Below, piece by piece: positions 1-6,853 of a stretch of DNA of 15,409 nt. Each line of letters begins with the position of its first letter. Within the stretch, counting starts at the first letter, position 1. Position numbers and translations under genes: made by a program. Below the pieces are notes generated by a model. The model searched no databases. It was given only the letters and a program-made list of their open reading frames with translations, and had not been told where the DNA came from. The stretch is from DASUSH01 sp050996575 (GTDB taxonomy: Bacteria > Actinomycetota > Thermoleophilia > Solirubrobacterales > 70-9): contig JBPCRS010000070.1 in the NCBI GenBank assembly GCA_050996575.1, forward strand, positions 1 through 15,409, given 5' to 3'.

Positions 1-28
1 GTGTCAGGCCCTTGCGTCCCAGCTTCAT
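1..28 (-). CDS. Start of an unidentified gene (5' end only; runs off the window)
   Basis: An ATG at 28..26 opens a frame reading MKLGRKGLT before the window ends. It is preceded on the minus strand by AAGGAAGG, about 7 nt upstream of the ATG, which is one of the strongest ribosome-binding sites in the window and the main reason for the call. Nine codons are too few to identify the product. The gene lies downstream of the gamma-glutamyltransferase gene on the same strand, separated by a 233-nt hairpin-rich spacer, so it probably has its own leader. Confidence 0.45.
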
Positions 29-261
29 CTCCGCACCTTCCTTCGTTCGTCAGCCTGTCGGCTGACTCTCGCGAGTGGTGCGGCGGCGGCTTGAGACCGC
101 CGTCGCTATCCGGCGATAAGTCGCCAACGCAAGCGTCACTTCCTTGCGACGACGCTCCGAATCGCCCGCCCTACAAGCGCGCCCACGGCGTCCCTGGGTC
201 GCGGAAGCTACGCCCCCGGCCTGCCGGCGTCACCCGGCGTTGCGCTCGCTCGCATACGCGC
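29..261 (-). other. Hairpin-rich intergenic leader, 233 nt
   Basis: No convincing coding frame is seen between the ggt stop codon and the ATG of the next minus-strand gene. Several short stems are visible (plus-strand positions): CAGCC/GGCTG at 51-55/60-64; CGGCGG/CCGCCG at 84-89/97-102; GGCGA/TCGCC at 112-116/121-125; CGCAAG/CTTGCG at 128-133/143-148; and AGCGTC/GACGCT at 132-137/151-156. The last two overlap, so they cannot both form. This fits a structured 5' leader for the gene at 28, but no known riboswitch consensus was recognised. Short GC-rich stems are also easy to find by chance at this base composition. Confidence 0.35.
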
Positions 262-1752
262 TCAAACCCATGCCACCGCTCCACCACGGCGCGGGTCGCC
301 GGCGCCCTCGAGCACGCCGCCGGCGAGGTCACGGCCAACCGAATGGACACCGCCGAAGAAGACGTTGCGGTCGGCCCAGCGGGCGATCTCGAGGCCACGT
401 TGCTCGAGCCGCTCGAGCGCGCCCGGATCGGTCCCCGGCTCAGCGTGAACCACGCCCTCCTCGAAATGGACCCGCGGCGCGTCCACGGCATCCTGCGCCC
501 CAAGGCCGCGATCGAGCATGCCGATCAGCGCCTGCAGGATCGCCGAGCGGATCCGGTTCGAGCCTCCGCTGCCGAGGCCGACCTCAACTTCGCCGTCGCG
601 AAGAACAACGGTCGGCGCCATCATCGACGGCATCCGCACCCCCGGCCGATGGCGGTGGAAGCCGAGCGGATTGAGATCGGATTCGCCGAGCATATTGTTG
701 ACGTGGACGCCGGTGCCGGGGACGATCAATCCCGAGCCGGTCCCGTTCGAGCAGGTGATGCTCGCGCAGCGCCCGTCGCGGTCGACGACGGTGATGTGAG
801 TGGTCGAGCCGAGCCTGTCGCTGATGAAACGCTCGGCGAAGCCGTCCTCGTAGAGCCCGGCTAGGAACTCCTCAGTCCGAGCCGACTGCGCATCCTCCAT
901 CGCCTCGACGACCTCCTCGACGCCGATCTCGCCGACCCTGTCGAGCAGCTCGAGCGCGAGCACGATCAGGATCCCGCCCGAGGAAGGTGGCGGGTTGGTC
1001 AACACATCGCGACCACGGAAGCGGCCCCGCACCGGCTCACGGGCGATCGTCGCGTAGGCCTCGAGGTCGGCGAGCGTCAACGTGCCTCCCTGACCGCCGA
1101 CCCACTCGGCCATCGCCCGGGCTACGTCGCCGGTGTAAAACGGCTCCGAACCCTCGGCGGCATAGAGCTCGAGCGCCTCGGCGAGCGCGGCGAAACGAAA
1201 CAGCTCGCCCTCGGCGTGGATCCTCCCGGCAGGCGCATAGACCTCCCGGCCCTCCTCGGTGAGCGTCAGGATCGGCTCGAGGATCTCGTGGAAGTAGACC
1301 TGGCGCGCGGTCACCTCGACCCCTTCGCGGGCGGCTCGGACCGCCGGGCGAACGAGCTCGGCGAGCGGCATCGTCCCGAACAGCTCGATCGCGCGCTCGA
1401 GCCCGGCGGGGTTGCCGGGTACTCCGCAGGAGGCGGCGCCGACGTGAAAGATCTGAGGCTGGTCGGAGGTGAAGCGGACCTCGGCGGCGACGAGCTCGGC
1501 CTTTCGCTCGATTCCGCCCCGCCCCGGGACCTCGACGAAGAAGTCGAGCAGAACGTCGTCGCCGCCGGCTGGCGGGTGGACGAGCATGTACCCACCCGCG
1601 CCGAGGCCGGTCAGCGGGCTCTCGGCGACGAACGAGGCAAGCGTCGCGGCGACTGCGGCGTCGACCGCGTTGCCGCCCTCGCGAAGCGCCCATGCGCCGG
1701 CCTCGGCGGTGACCGGATGCCCGGCGGCAACGCAGCCCCTTGAACCCGTCAT
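262..1752 (-). CDS. ggt: Gamma-glutamyltransferase family Ntn hydrolase
   Basis: The 496-aa product belongs to the gamma-glutamyltranspeptidase family, proenzymes that self-cleave before a conserved threonine and then hydrolyse or transfer gamma-glutamyl groups. Visible landmarks are GGNAVDAAVAA near residues 26-36, GLGAGG at 49-54, the PPPSSGG loop at 254-260, the predicted cleavage site and nucleophile GSTTH with T317, the NGTGSG and VPGTGVHVNN block at 336-353, and GSGG at 394-397 for the oxyanion region. The protein is somewhat short for the family and begins almost directly at the conserved core with no signal peptide, so a cytoplasmic location is likely (inference). The ATG start has no clear ribosome-binding site, but upstream codons leave the conserved block. 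It lies 39 nt downstream of the FtsZ-family gene and may share its transcript. The natural substrate cannot be read from the sequence. Confidence 0.9.
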   Translation of the reverse strand: MTGSRGCVAAGHPVTAEAGAWALREGGNAVDAAVAATLASFVAESPLTGLGAGGYMLVHPPAGGDDVLLDFFVEVPGRGGIERKAELVAAEVRFTSDQPQIFHVGAASCGVPGNPAGLERAIELFGTMPLAELVRPAVRAAREGVEVTARQVYFHEILEPILTLTEEGREVYAPAGRIHAEGELFRFAALAEALELYAAEGSEPFYTGDVARAMAEWVGGQGGTLTLADLEAYATIAREPVRGRFRGRDVLTNPPPSSGGILIVLALELLDRVGEIGVEEVVEAMEDAQSARTEEFLAGLYEDGFAERFISDRLGSTTHITVVDRDGRCASITCSNGTGSGLIVPGTGVHVNNMLGESDLNPLGFHRHRPGVRMPSMMAPTVVLRDGEVEVGLGSGGSNRIRSAILQALIGMLDRGLGAQDAVDAPRVHFEEGVVHAEPGTDPGALERLEQRGLEIARWADRNVFFGGVHSVGRDLAGGVLEGAGDPRRGGAVAWV

Positions 1753-1791
1753 CGGGCGAGAGTAAGCGCTCGCCCGGAGGACGCGTCAGTT

Positions 1792-3351
1792 CTAGGAGAG
1801 GATGAACTCGGGAACGTCGATGTTGAGGTCGCGCGGACGGCCCTCGCGATCGCGCGAGCCCGACCCGACCTCGCGCTCGCGGCTGCGCCGGCCCGAGGGA
1901 CGGACGATGTCGCGATCGAGCGCGGCCGAGGAGCCGTCCTTGCGGCGGCCCTGGCGATCGAAGCGGGTCGCGATCACGGTCACCCAGACCTGCTCGGAGA
2001 GGTCGTCGTCGACGTTCGCGCCGAAGATGATGTTGGCGTCGGGGTGTGCGGCCTCCTGGACGACCCGAGCGGCCTCGGAGACCTCGATCAGCGAGAGGTC
2101 GGGGCCGCCGGTGATCGAGAGCAGGATCGAGCGGGCGCCGTCGACCGAGGTCTCGAGCAGCGGCGAGGAGACGGCTCGTTCGGCGGCGAAGACCGCTCGG
2201 TTGTCGCCGGTCCCCATGCCGATCCCGAGCAGCGCCTGGCCGGCGTCGCGCATCGTCGTCCGCACGTCGGCGAAGTCGAGGTTGATCAAACCCGGAAGCG
2301 TGACCAGCTCGGCGATGCCTTGGACACCCTGGCGCAGGACGTCGTCGGCGACCCGGAAGGCCTCGATCATCGAGGTGTTGCGGGCGAGCACCGAGAGCAG
2401 CCGCTCGTTCGGGATCACGATCAGCGTGTCGACCTCGGCGGCGAGCGCGTCGATGCCCTCCTCGGCCTGCTTCGAGCGGCGCGTGCCCTCGAAGCCGAAA
2501 GGCTTGGTGGCGATGCCGACGGTGAGCGCGCCGACGTCGCGGGCGAGTCGGGCGATCAGCGGTGCGGCGCCGGTGCCGGTGGCGCCGCCCGCTCAGGCGG
2601 CGACGAGGAACAGGCCCGATCCCTTAAGCAACCGCTTGATCCGGTCCTGCTCCTCGAACGCCGCCTTGAAGCCGAGCGCGGGATCCGAGCCCGAGCCGAG
2701 GCCGCGCGTGAGCTGGCTGCCGATGTGGACGGTGACGTTTGCGGTCGTCTGCTGGAGCGACTGAAGGTCGGTGTTGACGGCGAGGAACTCGATCCCGGGG
2801 ATGTCGGCCTCGACCATTCGGTTGATCGCATTGACGCAGGCACCGCCGACGCCGACGACACGGATCACAGGCATCGCGAGCGAGGGCGTGTTGGTCGCCG
2901 AGCGCCGCGGCTGCTCGCGGCCGAACAGCGGCCCGTCGGGCTCGTCCGACTGCGGCTGATGCGAGAAGACGGTGCGCAGCCGTTCCTTGGCCTCGGGCAC
3001 CTCGCGTGCCGGCTCGGGCTCCTGGAATGACTCGCGGCGTGGCGTGGAGATCGTCTCGTCGCGGGAAGGCTGGTCGAGAGTGGCCGGCTCATCGCCCGAA
3101 CCCGTCGGCTCCTCGACCCGGTAGGCGACGAAGTCGTCGGTCCCGGGCTCACGCGGGCGCGGCGGCTCGGGGGTGCTCTCATCGCGCGGCGCGATCGTCG
3201 TCGGCGGCTCGGGCGGGTCGGCGATGTCTTCCTCGTAGTCGAAGACCTCGCCCTCGGCGGTGTCGCCAGTCTCCTTCGAGGGCGTTGTCGAGCGGAAGAG
3301 GTCGGCGAGCGGCCCCTCCCTCATGCTGGCTCGCTTATCGCGCCGAGCCAT
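1792..3351 (-). pseudogene. ftsZ: FtsZ-family cell-division GTPase with long N-terminal extension; frame interrupted by TGA in the signature loop
   Basis: The continuous frame is 520 codons with an internal TGA at 2593-2595 (codon 253). Residues 1-159 are an acidic, Pro/Glu-rich, probably disordered extension. From residue 161 the tubulin/FtsZ core follows: PVIRVVGVGG, NTDLQSL, LTRGLG, KGSGLFLVAA, then the TGA, then AGGATGTGAAP (the GTP-binding signature), KPFGFEG, DTLIVIPN, GLINLDFADV (the T7 loop with both aspartates) and AHPDANIIFGA. The C-terminal tail ends DVPEFILS, resembling the conserved FtsZ C-terminal peptide. By alignment with the usual KGADMVFVTAG-E-GGGTGTG, the TGA stands where glycine is expected, so GGA to TGA is the simplest event. 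The sequence on both sides stays FtsZ-like and in frame. The start overlaps parA by 17 nt and has GAGG 9 nt upstream. Divergence (GGACVNA, GGATGTG) and the extension suggest a second FtsZ, with a standard one elsewhere in the genome (inference). Confidence 0.85.
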
Positions 3352-4483
3352 GCGTCAGCACCTCTTCTGCAAGATCGCGGTAGTAGCCGGCCGCATTGCT
3401 CTTGGGATCGTACTTGAGCACGCTCGCCCCGCGGACGGGCGCCTCGGCGAACTTGACCGCCTTGCGGATCCGCGACTTGAAGACCATGTCACCGAAGTTC
3501 TCCTCGAGGATCTCGACCGCCTCCTTCGCGTGGACCGTCCGCGAGTCGAGCATCGTCGGCAGGATGCCCTCGATCTCGACCCCGGGATTGAGGTTCTCGC
3601 GGATCATCTCGAGCGTGTTCTGAAGCTGGACGAGCCCGCGCATCGAGAGGTACTCGCACTGGACCGGGACGATCACCTTGTCCGACGCGGTCAGCGCGTT
3701 GATCGTCAGCAGGCCGAGGCTGGGCGGGGTGTCGATGCAGATGAAGTCGTACTCGTCACGGACCACCGCGATCGCCTTCTCGAGCGAGCGTTCGCGGCCG
3801 ATCTGCGTCGACATCGCGATCTCGGCACCGGCGAGATCGATCGCGGCGACGGCGATGTCGATCTCGCGGTGCTGGATGATCTCGCGCAGCGGAATGTGGT
3901 CGACGAGCACGTCGTACATCGACTTCTCGACCTTGTCGGGGTCGATCCCCTGGCTCATCGTCAGGTTGCCCTGCGGGTCGAGATCGATGCAGAGGACGTC
4001 GTGGCCGGACTCGGCGAAGGCGACTGCGAGGTTGAGCGTCGTCGTCGTCTTCGCGACGCCGCCCTTTTGATTGGCGAAGGAGATCACCTTGGCACGAGCC
4101 GTCTTTCGCTCCGGCTGCGGCGCGGAGATGCCGGGGACCTGCTTGCGGGTCGGCGCCATCATCTCCGAAGCGCTCATCCGCCCGGCGTCCGGATCGTCCT
4201 CCGGCTCCTCGAGCCGGGGCGGGGCCACCGGAGCTCGCTCCTCAGGAGCGCGCTCCTCGACCTTCTCGACCTTGATCTCGCCCGCACCCTCCGGCGGGAG
4301 CGGCGGTGCTGCACCGTTCCCGTTCGGGCTCGGCACCGTCTCGGCGACCGGCTCCGGGGTGGGCTCGGAAACTTCCGGCATCTGCTCGGTTTCAGCTATT
4401 TCATCCACTTGCTCGAAGCGCTCCTCCGGCGCGGCCTCAACCGGCTCGCGCTCAGGCTTGGTCGTGCGGCTGAAAAGACCCAT
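3335..4483 (-). CDS. parA: ParA/Soj-type ATPase with disordered N-terminal tail
   Basis: The 382-aa product has a deviant Walker A motif KGGVAKTTT at residues 140-148 (signature lysine K140), a LCIDLDPQGNLT block, the switch FICIDTPPSLGLLT, and VIVPVQCEYLSMRGL. These are typical of ParA ATPases, which dimerise on ATP, bind DNA non-specifically and position cargo such as plasmids, chromosomes or division proteins. Residues 1-130 are an acidic, proline-rich, low-complexity tail not found in ordinary Soj proteins. I chose the ATG at 4483 (MGLFSRTT) over one 33 nt upstream because the latter has its purine stretch directly abutting the ATG. No parB follows. Instead the 3' end overlaps the FtsZ-family gene by 17 nt, suggesting a role in placing a division or cytoskeletal protein, as PomZ and MipZ do elsewhere (inference). 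Confidence 0.88.
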   Translation of the reverse strand: MGLFSRTTKPEREPVEAAPEERFEQVDEIAETEQMPEVSEPTPEPVAETVPSPNGNGAAPPLPPEGAGEIKVEKVEERAPEERAPVAPPRLEEPEDDPDAGRMSASEMMAPTRKQVPGISAPQPERKTARAKVISFANQKGGVAKTTTTLNLAVAFAESGHDVLCIDLDPQGNLTMSQGIDPDKVEKSMYDVLVDHIPLREIIQHREIDIAVAAIDLAGAEIAMSTQIGRERSLEKAIAVVRDEYDFICIDTPPSLGLLTINALTASDKVIVPVQCEYLSMRGLVQLQNTLEMIRENLNPGVEIEGILPTMLDSRTVHAKEAVEILEENFGDMVFKSRIRKAVKFAEAPVRGASVLKYDPKSNAAGYYRDLAEEVLTHGSAR

Positions 4484-4566
4484 CGTCTCGCCACTATTCG
4501 CACGAGCAAGCGGCATTCCTTCCGGCTTCGACGGCTCCGAACGCGCCCTGGGAAGATTCCTTCGCT
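4484..4566. promoter_or_regulatory. Divergent promoter region between parA and the first Get3-like gene
   Basis: This 83-nt gap separates two divergently transcribed genes, so both promoters are expected here or just inside the neighbouring coding ends. A short palindrome GGAAGATTCC lies at 4551-4560, next to the TTG start at 4567, and GGGAAG there may serve as a weak ribosome-binding site. No convincing -35/-10 pair could be picked by eye. Confidence 0.35.
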
Positions 4567-5490
4567 TTGCGCGGCCTCTTCGACAAGCGTTTGGTCTTCG
4601 TCACCGGTAAGGGCGGGGTAGGTAAATCGACCGTTTCGCTTGCCCTCGGGATGGCGGCCGCCCGCCAGGGCAAGAAGACGATCGTCTGCGAGGTCTCCTC
4701 TCAGGAGCACGCCTCGCGCGTGCTCAATCGAGCCGAGATCGGCTACCACGAGGTCGAGGTCGCCGACGACCTCTGGACGATCTCGATCGACCCCGACGAC
4801 GCGATGCGCGAGTACGTTCTGCTCCAGGTCAAGGTCCGGGCGATGCGCGACCTGCTATTCCGCACACCGATCTTCAGCTACCTCGCCGCGGCGACCCCGG
4901 GGCTACGCGAGCTGGTCACGATCGGCAAGATCTGGGAGCTCGCGCTCGACGACCGCAAGGTGAAGAAGGGGCGCAAGTACGACCTCGTGATCGTCGACGC
5001 GCCCGCAACCGGTCACGGCGTCGGCTTTCTCGAGACGCCGCGGACATTCGCCAAGATCGCCCGCGTCGGCCCGATGCACGCCCAGGCCGAGGCGCTCGAC
5101 TCGTTCATCTGCAACCACCGCCGCACCGGAGTCGTCCTCGTCGCGCTTCCAGAGGAGATGCCGGTCAACGAGTCGGCGCTGCTCGAGCAGAAGCTGACCG
5201 ATGAGGTCGGCGTCTCGGTCGACCGCGTCTACATGAACGCGCTCTACCCCGAGCGGTTCTCCGGCGACGATGTCGAGCAACTCGAGGGCGCAACCGAGAA
5301 CGGCGGTCCGAAGTCGGCCTCGGGGGCAATCCGCGCCGCGCTTCGCGAGCACCGCCGCGCCGAGGCCCAGCGCCGCCAGCTCGCCCGCCTGCGCGAACTT
5401 ATGACGACTGCCGTATCGACGCTGCCGTTCGTCTTCGAGCCCGAGCTCGGCATGGACCAGCTCGCCGCGCTCTCCGAGGAGATTGCCTAG
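4567..5490 (+). CDS. Get3/ArsA-like ATPase, first subunit (BagA-like)
   Basis: The 307-aa product carries a complete deviant Walker A motif GKGGVGKST at residues 14-22, including the signature lysine, plus VCEVSSQEHAS, the switch VDAPATGHGVGFLETP and the late motif VYMNALYPERF. This places it in the ArsA/Get3 family of dimeric ATPases, which includes the eukaryotic chaperone for tail-anchored membrane proteins. Actinobacteria typically have two adjacent genes of this type (Rv3679-Rv3680, BagA-BagB, in Mycobacterium tuberculosis), and this arrangement matches. There are no arsenite-binding cysteines or arsenic genes nearby, so arsenite export is unlikely. The start is TTG at 4567. There is no in-frame ATG or GTG upstream within the gap, and the next start would cut close to the Walker strand. 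The gene ends in TAG, 164 nt before its partner. Confidence 0.85.
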   Translation: MRGLFDKRLVFVTGKGGVGKSTVSLALGMAAARQGKKTIVCEVSSQEHASRVLNRAEIGYHEVEVADDLWTISIDPDDAMREYVLLQVKVRAMRDLLFRTPIFSYLAAATPGLRELVTIGKIWELALDDRKVKKGRKYDLVIVDAPATGHGVGFLETPRTFAKIARVGPMHAQAEALDSFICNHRRTGVVLVALPEEMPVNESALLEQKLTDEVGVSVDRVYMNALYPERFSGDDVEQLEGATENGGPKSASGAIRAALREHRRAEAQRRQLARLRELMTTAVSTLPFVFEPELGMDQLAALSEEIA

Positions 5491-5496
5491 TGGGTG

Positions 5497-5644
5497 TCCC
5501 GGAGGCGGTGTGCCTGAAACGGCGAGACGCAGGCGCCGGCTGGCAAGGACGCAGGGAGCCCGCATGGCAGCGCCATGTGGGCGACCGAGGACGTAGCCAT
5601 GGCGGCGATCTGCGGCCGCCGTTTCGGGTGCAACGCTTCCGGGA
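5497..5644 (+). repeat. 148-nt imperfect palindrome (long hairpin) between the two Get3-like genes
   Basis: Almost the whole gap folds on itself around position 5570. The outer stem pairs 5497-5524 with 5617-5644: 28 positions, one mismatch (5508/5633) and four G-T wobbles. A middle section (about 5528-5540 with 5601-5614) pairs with small bulges, and TGGC 5541-5544 pairs with GCCA 5596-5599. A symmetrical 13-by-13 purine-rich internal loop follows (5545-5557 and 5583-5595). The tip is an 11-bp stem, 5558-5568 with 5572-5582, closing on an AGC loop. The 3' foot contains GGGA of GGGAGG (5641-5646), the ribosome-binding site 8 nt before the next ATG. There is no T-run after it, so it is not an intrinsic terminator. 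It could be a cis-acting RNA or a dispersed palindromic repeat. Pairing was checked base by base. Confidence 0.8.
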
Positions 5645-5654
5645 GGCCCACTAA

Positions 5655-6806
5655 ATGGCCGGCGTCGAGCGGATGCTCGCCGGCAAGAAAGTCTGCGTCT
5701 GCGCGGGCTCGGGCGGGGTCGGCAAGACGACGACCGCAGCGGCGATCGCCTGCGGGATGGCGGCGCGTGGCAAGAAGGTCGCGGTCTTGACGATCGACCC
5801 GGCGAAGCGGCTCGCCGATTCGCTTGGCCTGCCCGAGCTCGGCAACGTCGAGCGGCAAGTCGACCCGGCGCTGTTCGAGGCCGAGGGGATCGACCTGGCC
5901 GGCGGTGAGCTTTGGGCGATGCAGCTCGACGCGAAGGCGACCTTCGACGACGTCGTCGCCAAGCACGCCCCCGACGCCGAAACCCGCGACCAGATCCTCG
6001 AGAACCGGATCTACAAGCAGATCTCGAACGCGGTCGCCGGCTCGCAGGAGGGCATGGCGATGGAGAAAATATTCGAGATTCCCCCCGAGGACCGCTACGA
6101 CCTGCTCGTCCTCGATACGCCGCCGTCGCGCAACGCGCTCGACTTCCTCGAGGCACCGAAGCGGCTGACGCAGTTCATCGAGGGGCGCTCGCTACAGGTT
6201 TTCCTCCGCCCGACCGGTTTCGGGATGAAGGTCTTCGGCCGCGGCAGCGCAATGGGGCTCTCGGTGCTGAAGCGAATCACAGGAGTCGACCTGCTTCAGG
6301 ACATCGCCGAGTTCTTCCAGGCGTTCTCGGGGATGGTCGGCGGCTTTCGCGAGCGCGCCCGGCGAGTCAACGAGCTACTTGCCGACGAGCAGACCAGCTT
6401 CCTCGTCATCTGCGGGCCGCAGGACGTGCCGGTTGCCGAGGCCGTCTACTTCCACCGCAAGCTGGTCGAGGCGAAGCTGCCGTTCGGCGGCGTGATCGTC
6501 AACAAGGTCCATTACGCGAGCGAGGAAGCGGGCTCGAAGAGCCTCGGGCGCGACCTCGGCAAGGCCCTCGGCGACGAGGACCTGGCGGCCCGGGTCGCGG
6601 CGAACTTCGCCGACTACCAGGCGCTCGCCGCCCGCGACACCGAGAACATCGCCCGGCTGACCCGCGAGATGAACGCGCGGCGGGTAATCCGCGTCCCCTA
6701 CCTCGACGAGGACGTCCACGACCTCGGCGGCCTCGCCGAGATCAACCGCTACCTATTCGCGACCGAGAACGAGCGCGAGGCGCTCGCGTCGGGGGCCGAG
6801 GGCTGA
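5655..6806 (+). CDS. Get3/ArsA-like ATPase, second subunit (BagB-like)
   Basis: The 383-aa product has P-loop GSGGVGKTT at residues 18-26, LTIDPAKRLADSLGL (the family's DP-A switch region) at about 45-59, VLDTPPSRNALDFLEAP, and the C-terminal VIVNKVHY and RVPYLDEDVHDL motifs. The signature lysine of the deviant Walker A is a serine here, whereas the upstream partner keeps it. The two subunits are therefore not catalytically equivalent. A hydrophobic stretch with VFLRPTGFGMKVFG around residues 185-200 lies in the client-handling region of the family. The start is ATG, with GGGAGG 8 nt upstream. Part of that site is paired in the 148-nt hairpin, so translation may depend on ribosomes finishing the upstream gene. 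The family role is membrane-protein targeting or envelope maintenance; clients are unknown. Confidence 0.87.
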   Translation: MAGVERMLAGKKVCVCAGSGGVGKTTTAAAIACGMAARGKKVAVLTIDPAKRLADSLGLPELGNVERQVDPALFEAEGIDLAGGELWAMQLDAKATFDDVVAKHAPDAETRDQILENRIYKQISNAVAGSQEGMAMEKIFEIPPEDRYDLLVLDTPPSRNALDFLEAPKRLTQFIEGRSLQVFLRPTGFGMKVFGRGSAMGLSVLKRITGVDLLQDIAEFFQAFSGMVGGFRERARRVNELLADEQTSFLVICGPQDVPVAEAVYFHRKLVEAKLPFGGVIVNKVHYASEEAGSKSLGRDLGKALGDEDLAARVAANFADYQALAARDTENIARLTREMNARRVIRVPYLDEDVHDLGGLAEINRYLFATENEREALASGAEG

Positions 6807-6853
6807 GCCGCGGGTGATCCAGATCGGCATCGAAAACGCAGGAATTGGCCGAA

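Noticed and set aside
2593..2595. UGA read as glycine, as in some candidate-phylum bacteria
   Set aside because: TGA is the terminal stop of several intact genes in this window, and the GC content is far from that of lineages with that code.
2044..3030. Long plus-strand open frame of 328 codons
   Set aside because: It is the antisense of the FtsZ-family gene. The minus strand encodes a clear conserved family, while this translation is rich in Arg, Gly and Asp with no domain. High GC makes such frames common.
3260..4621. Plus-strand open frame of 453 codons opposite parA
   Set aside because: It is an antisense shadow of ParA motifs, with a repetitive Arg/Leu/Asp-rich translation and no recognisable fold. 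It also runs into the first Get3-like gene in another frame.
5558..5582. Intrinsic terminator after the first Get3-like gene
   Set aside because: The 11-bp stem is GC-rich, but no T-run follows on either strand, and it is only the tip of the larger palindrome.
5497..5644. Cyclic-di-GMP (GEMM) riboswitch, because of GGACGCAGGG-like segments
   Set aside because: The element is one long hairpin, not the three-way junction of that class, and the conserved flanking blocks are missing.
4903..6156. Minus-strand open frame of 417 codons across both Get3-like genes
   Set aside because: It crosses the non-coding palindrome and is antisense to two strongly conserved genes. The translation is low-complexity Arg/Ser/Pro.
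4567..6806. Arsenite efflux ATPase (arsA)
   Set aside because: There is no arsB, arsR or arsD nearby, no cysteine triad typical of arsenite binding was seen, and the paired arrangement matches the actinobacterial Get3-like genes instead.
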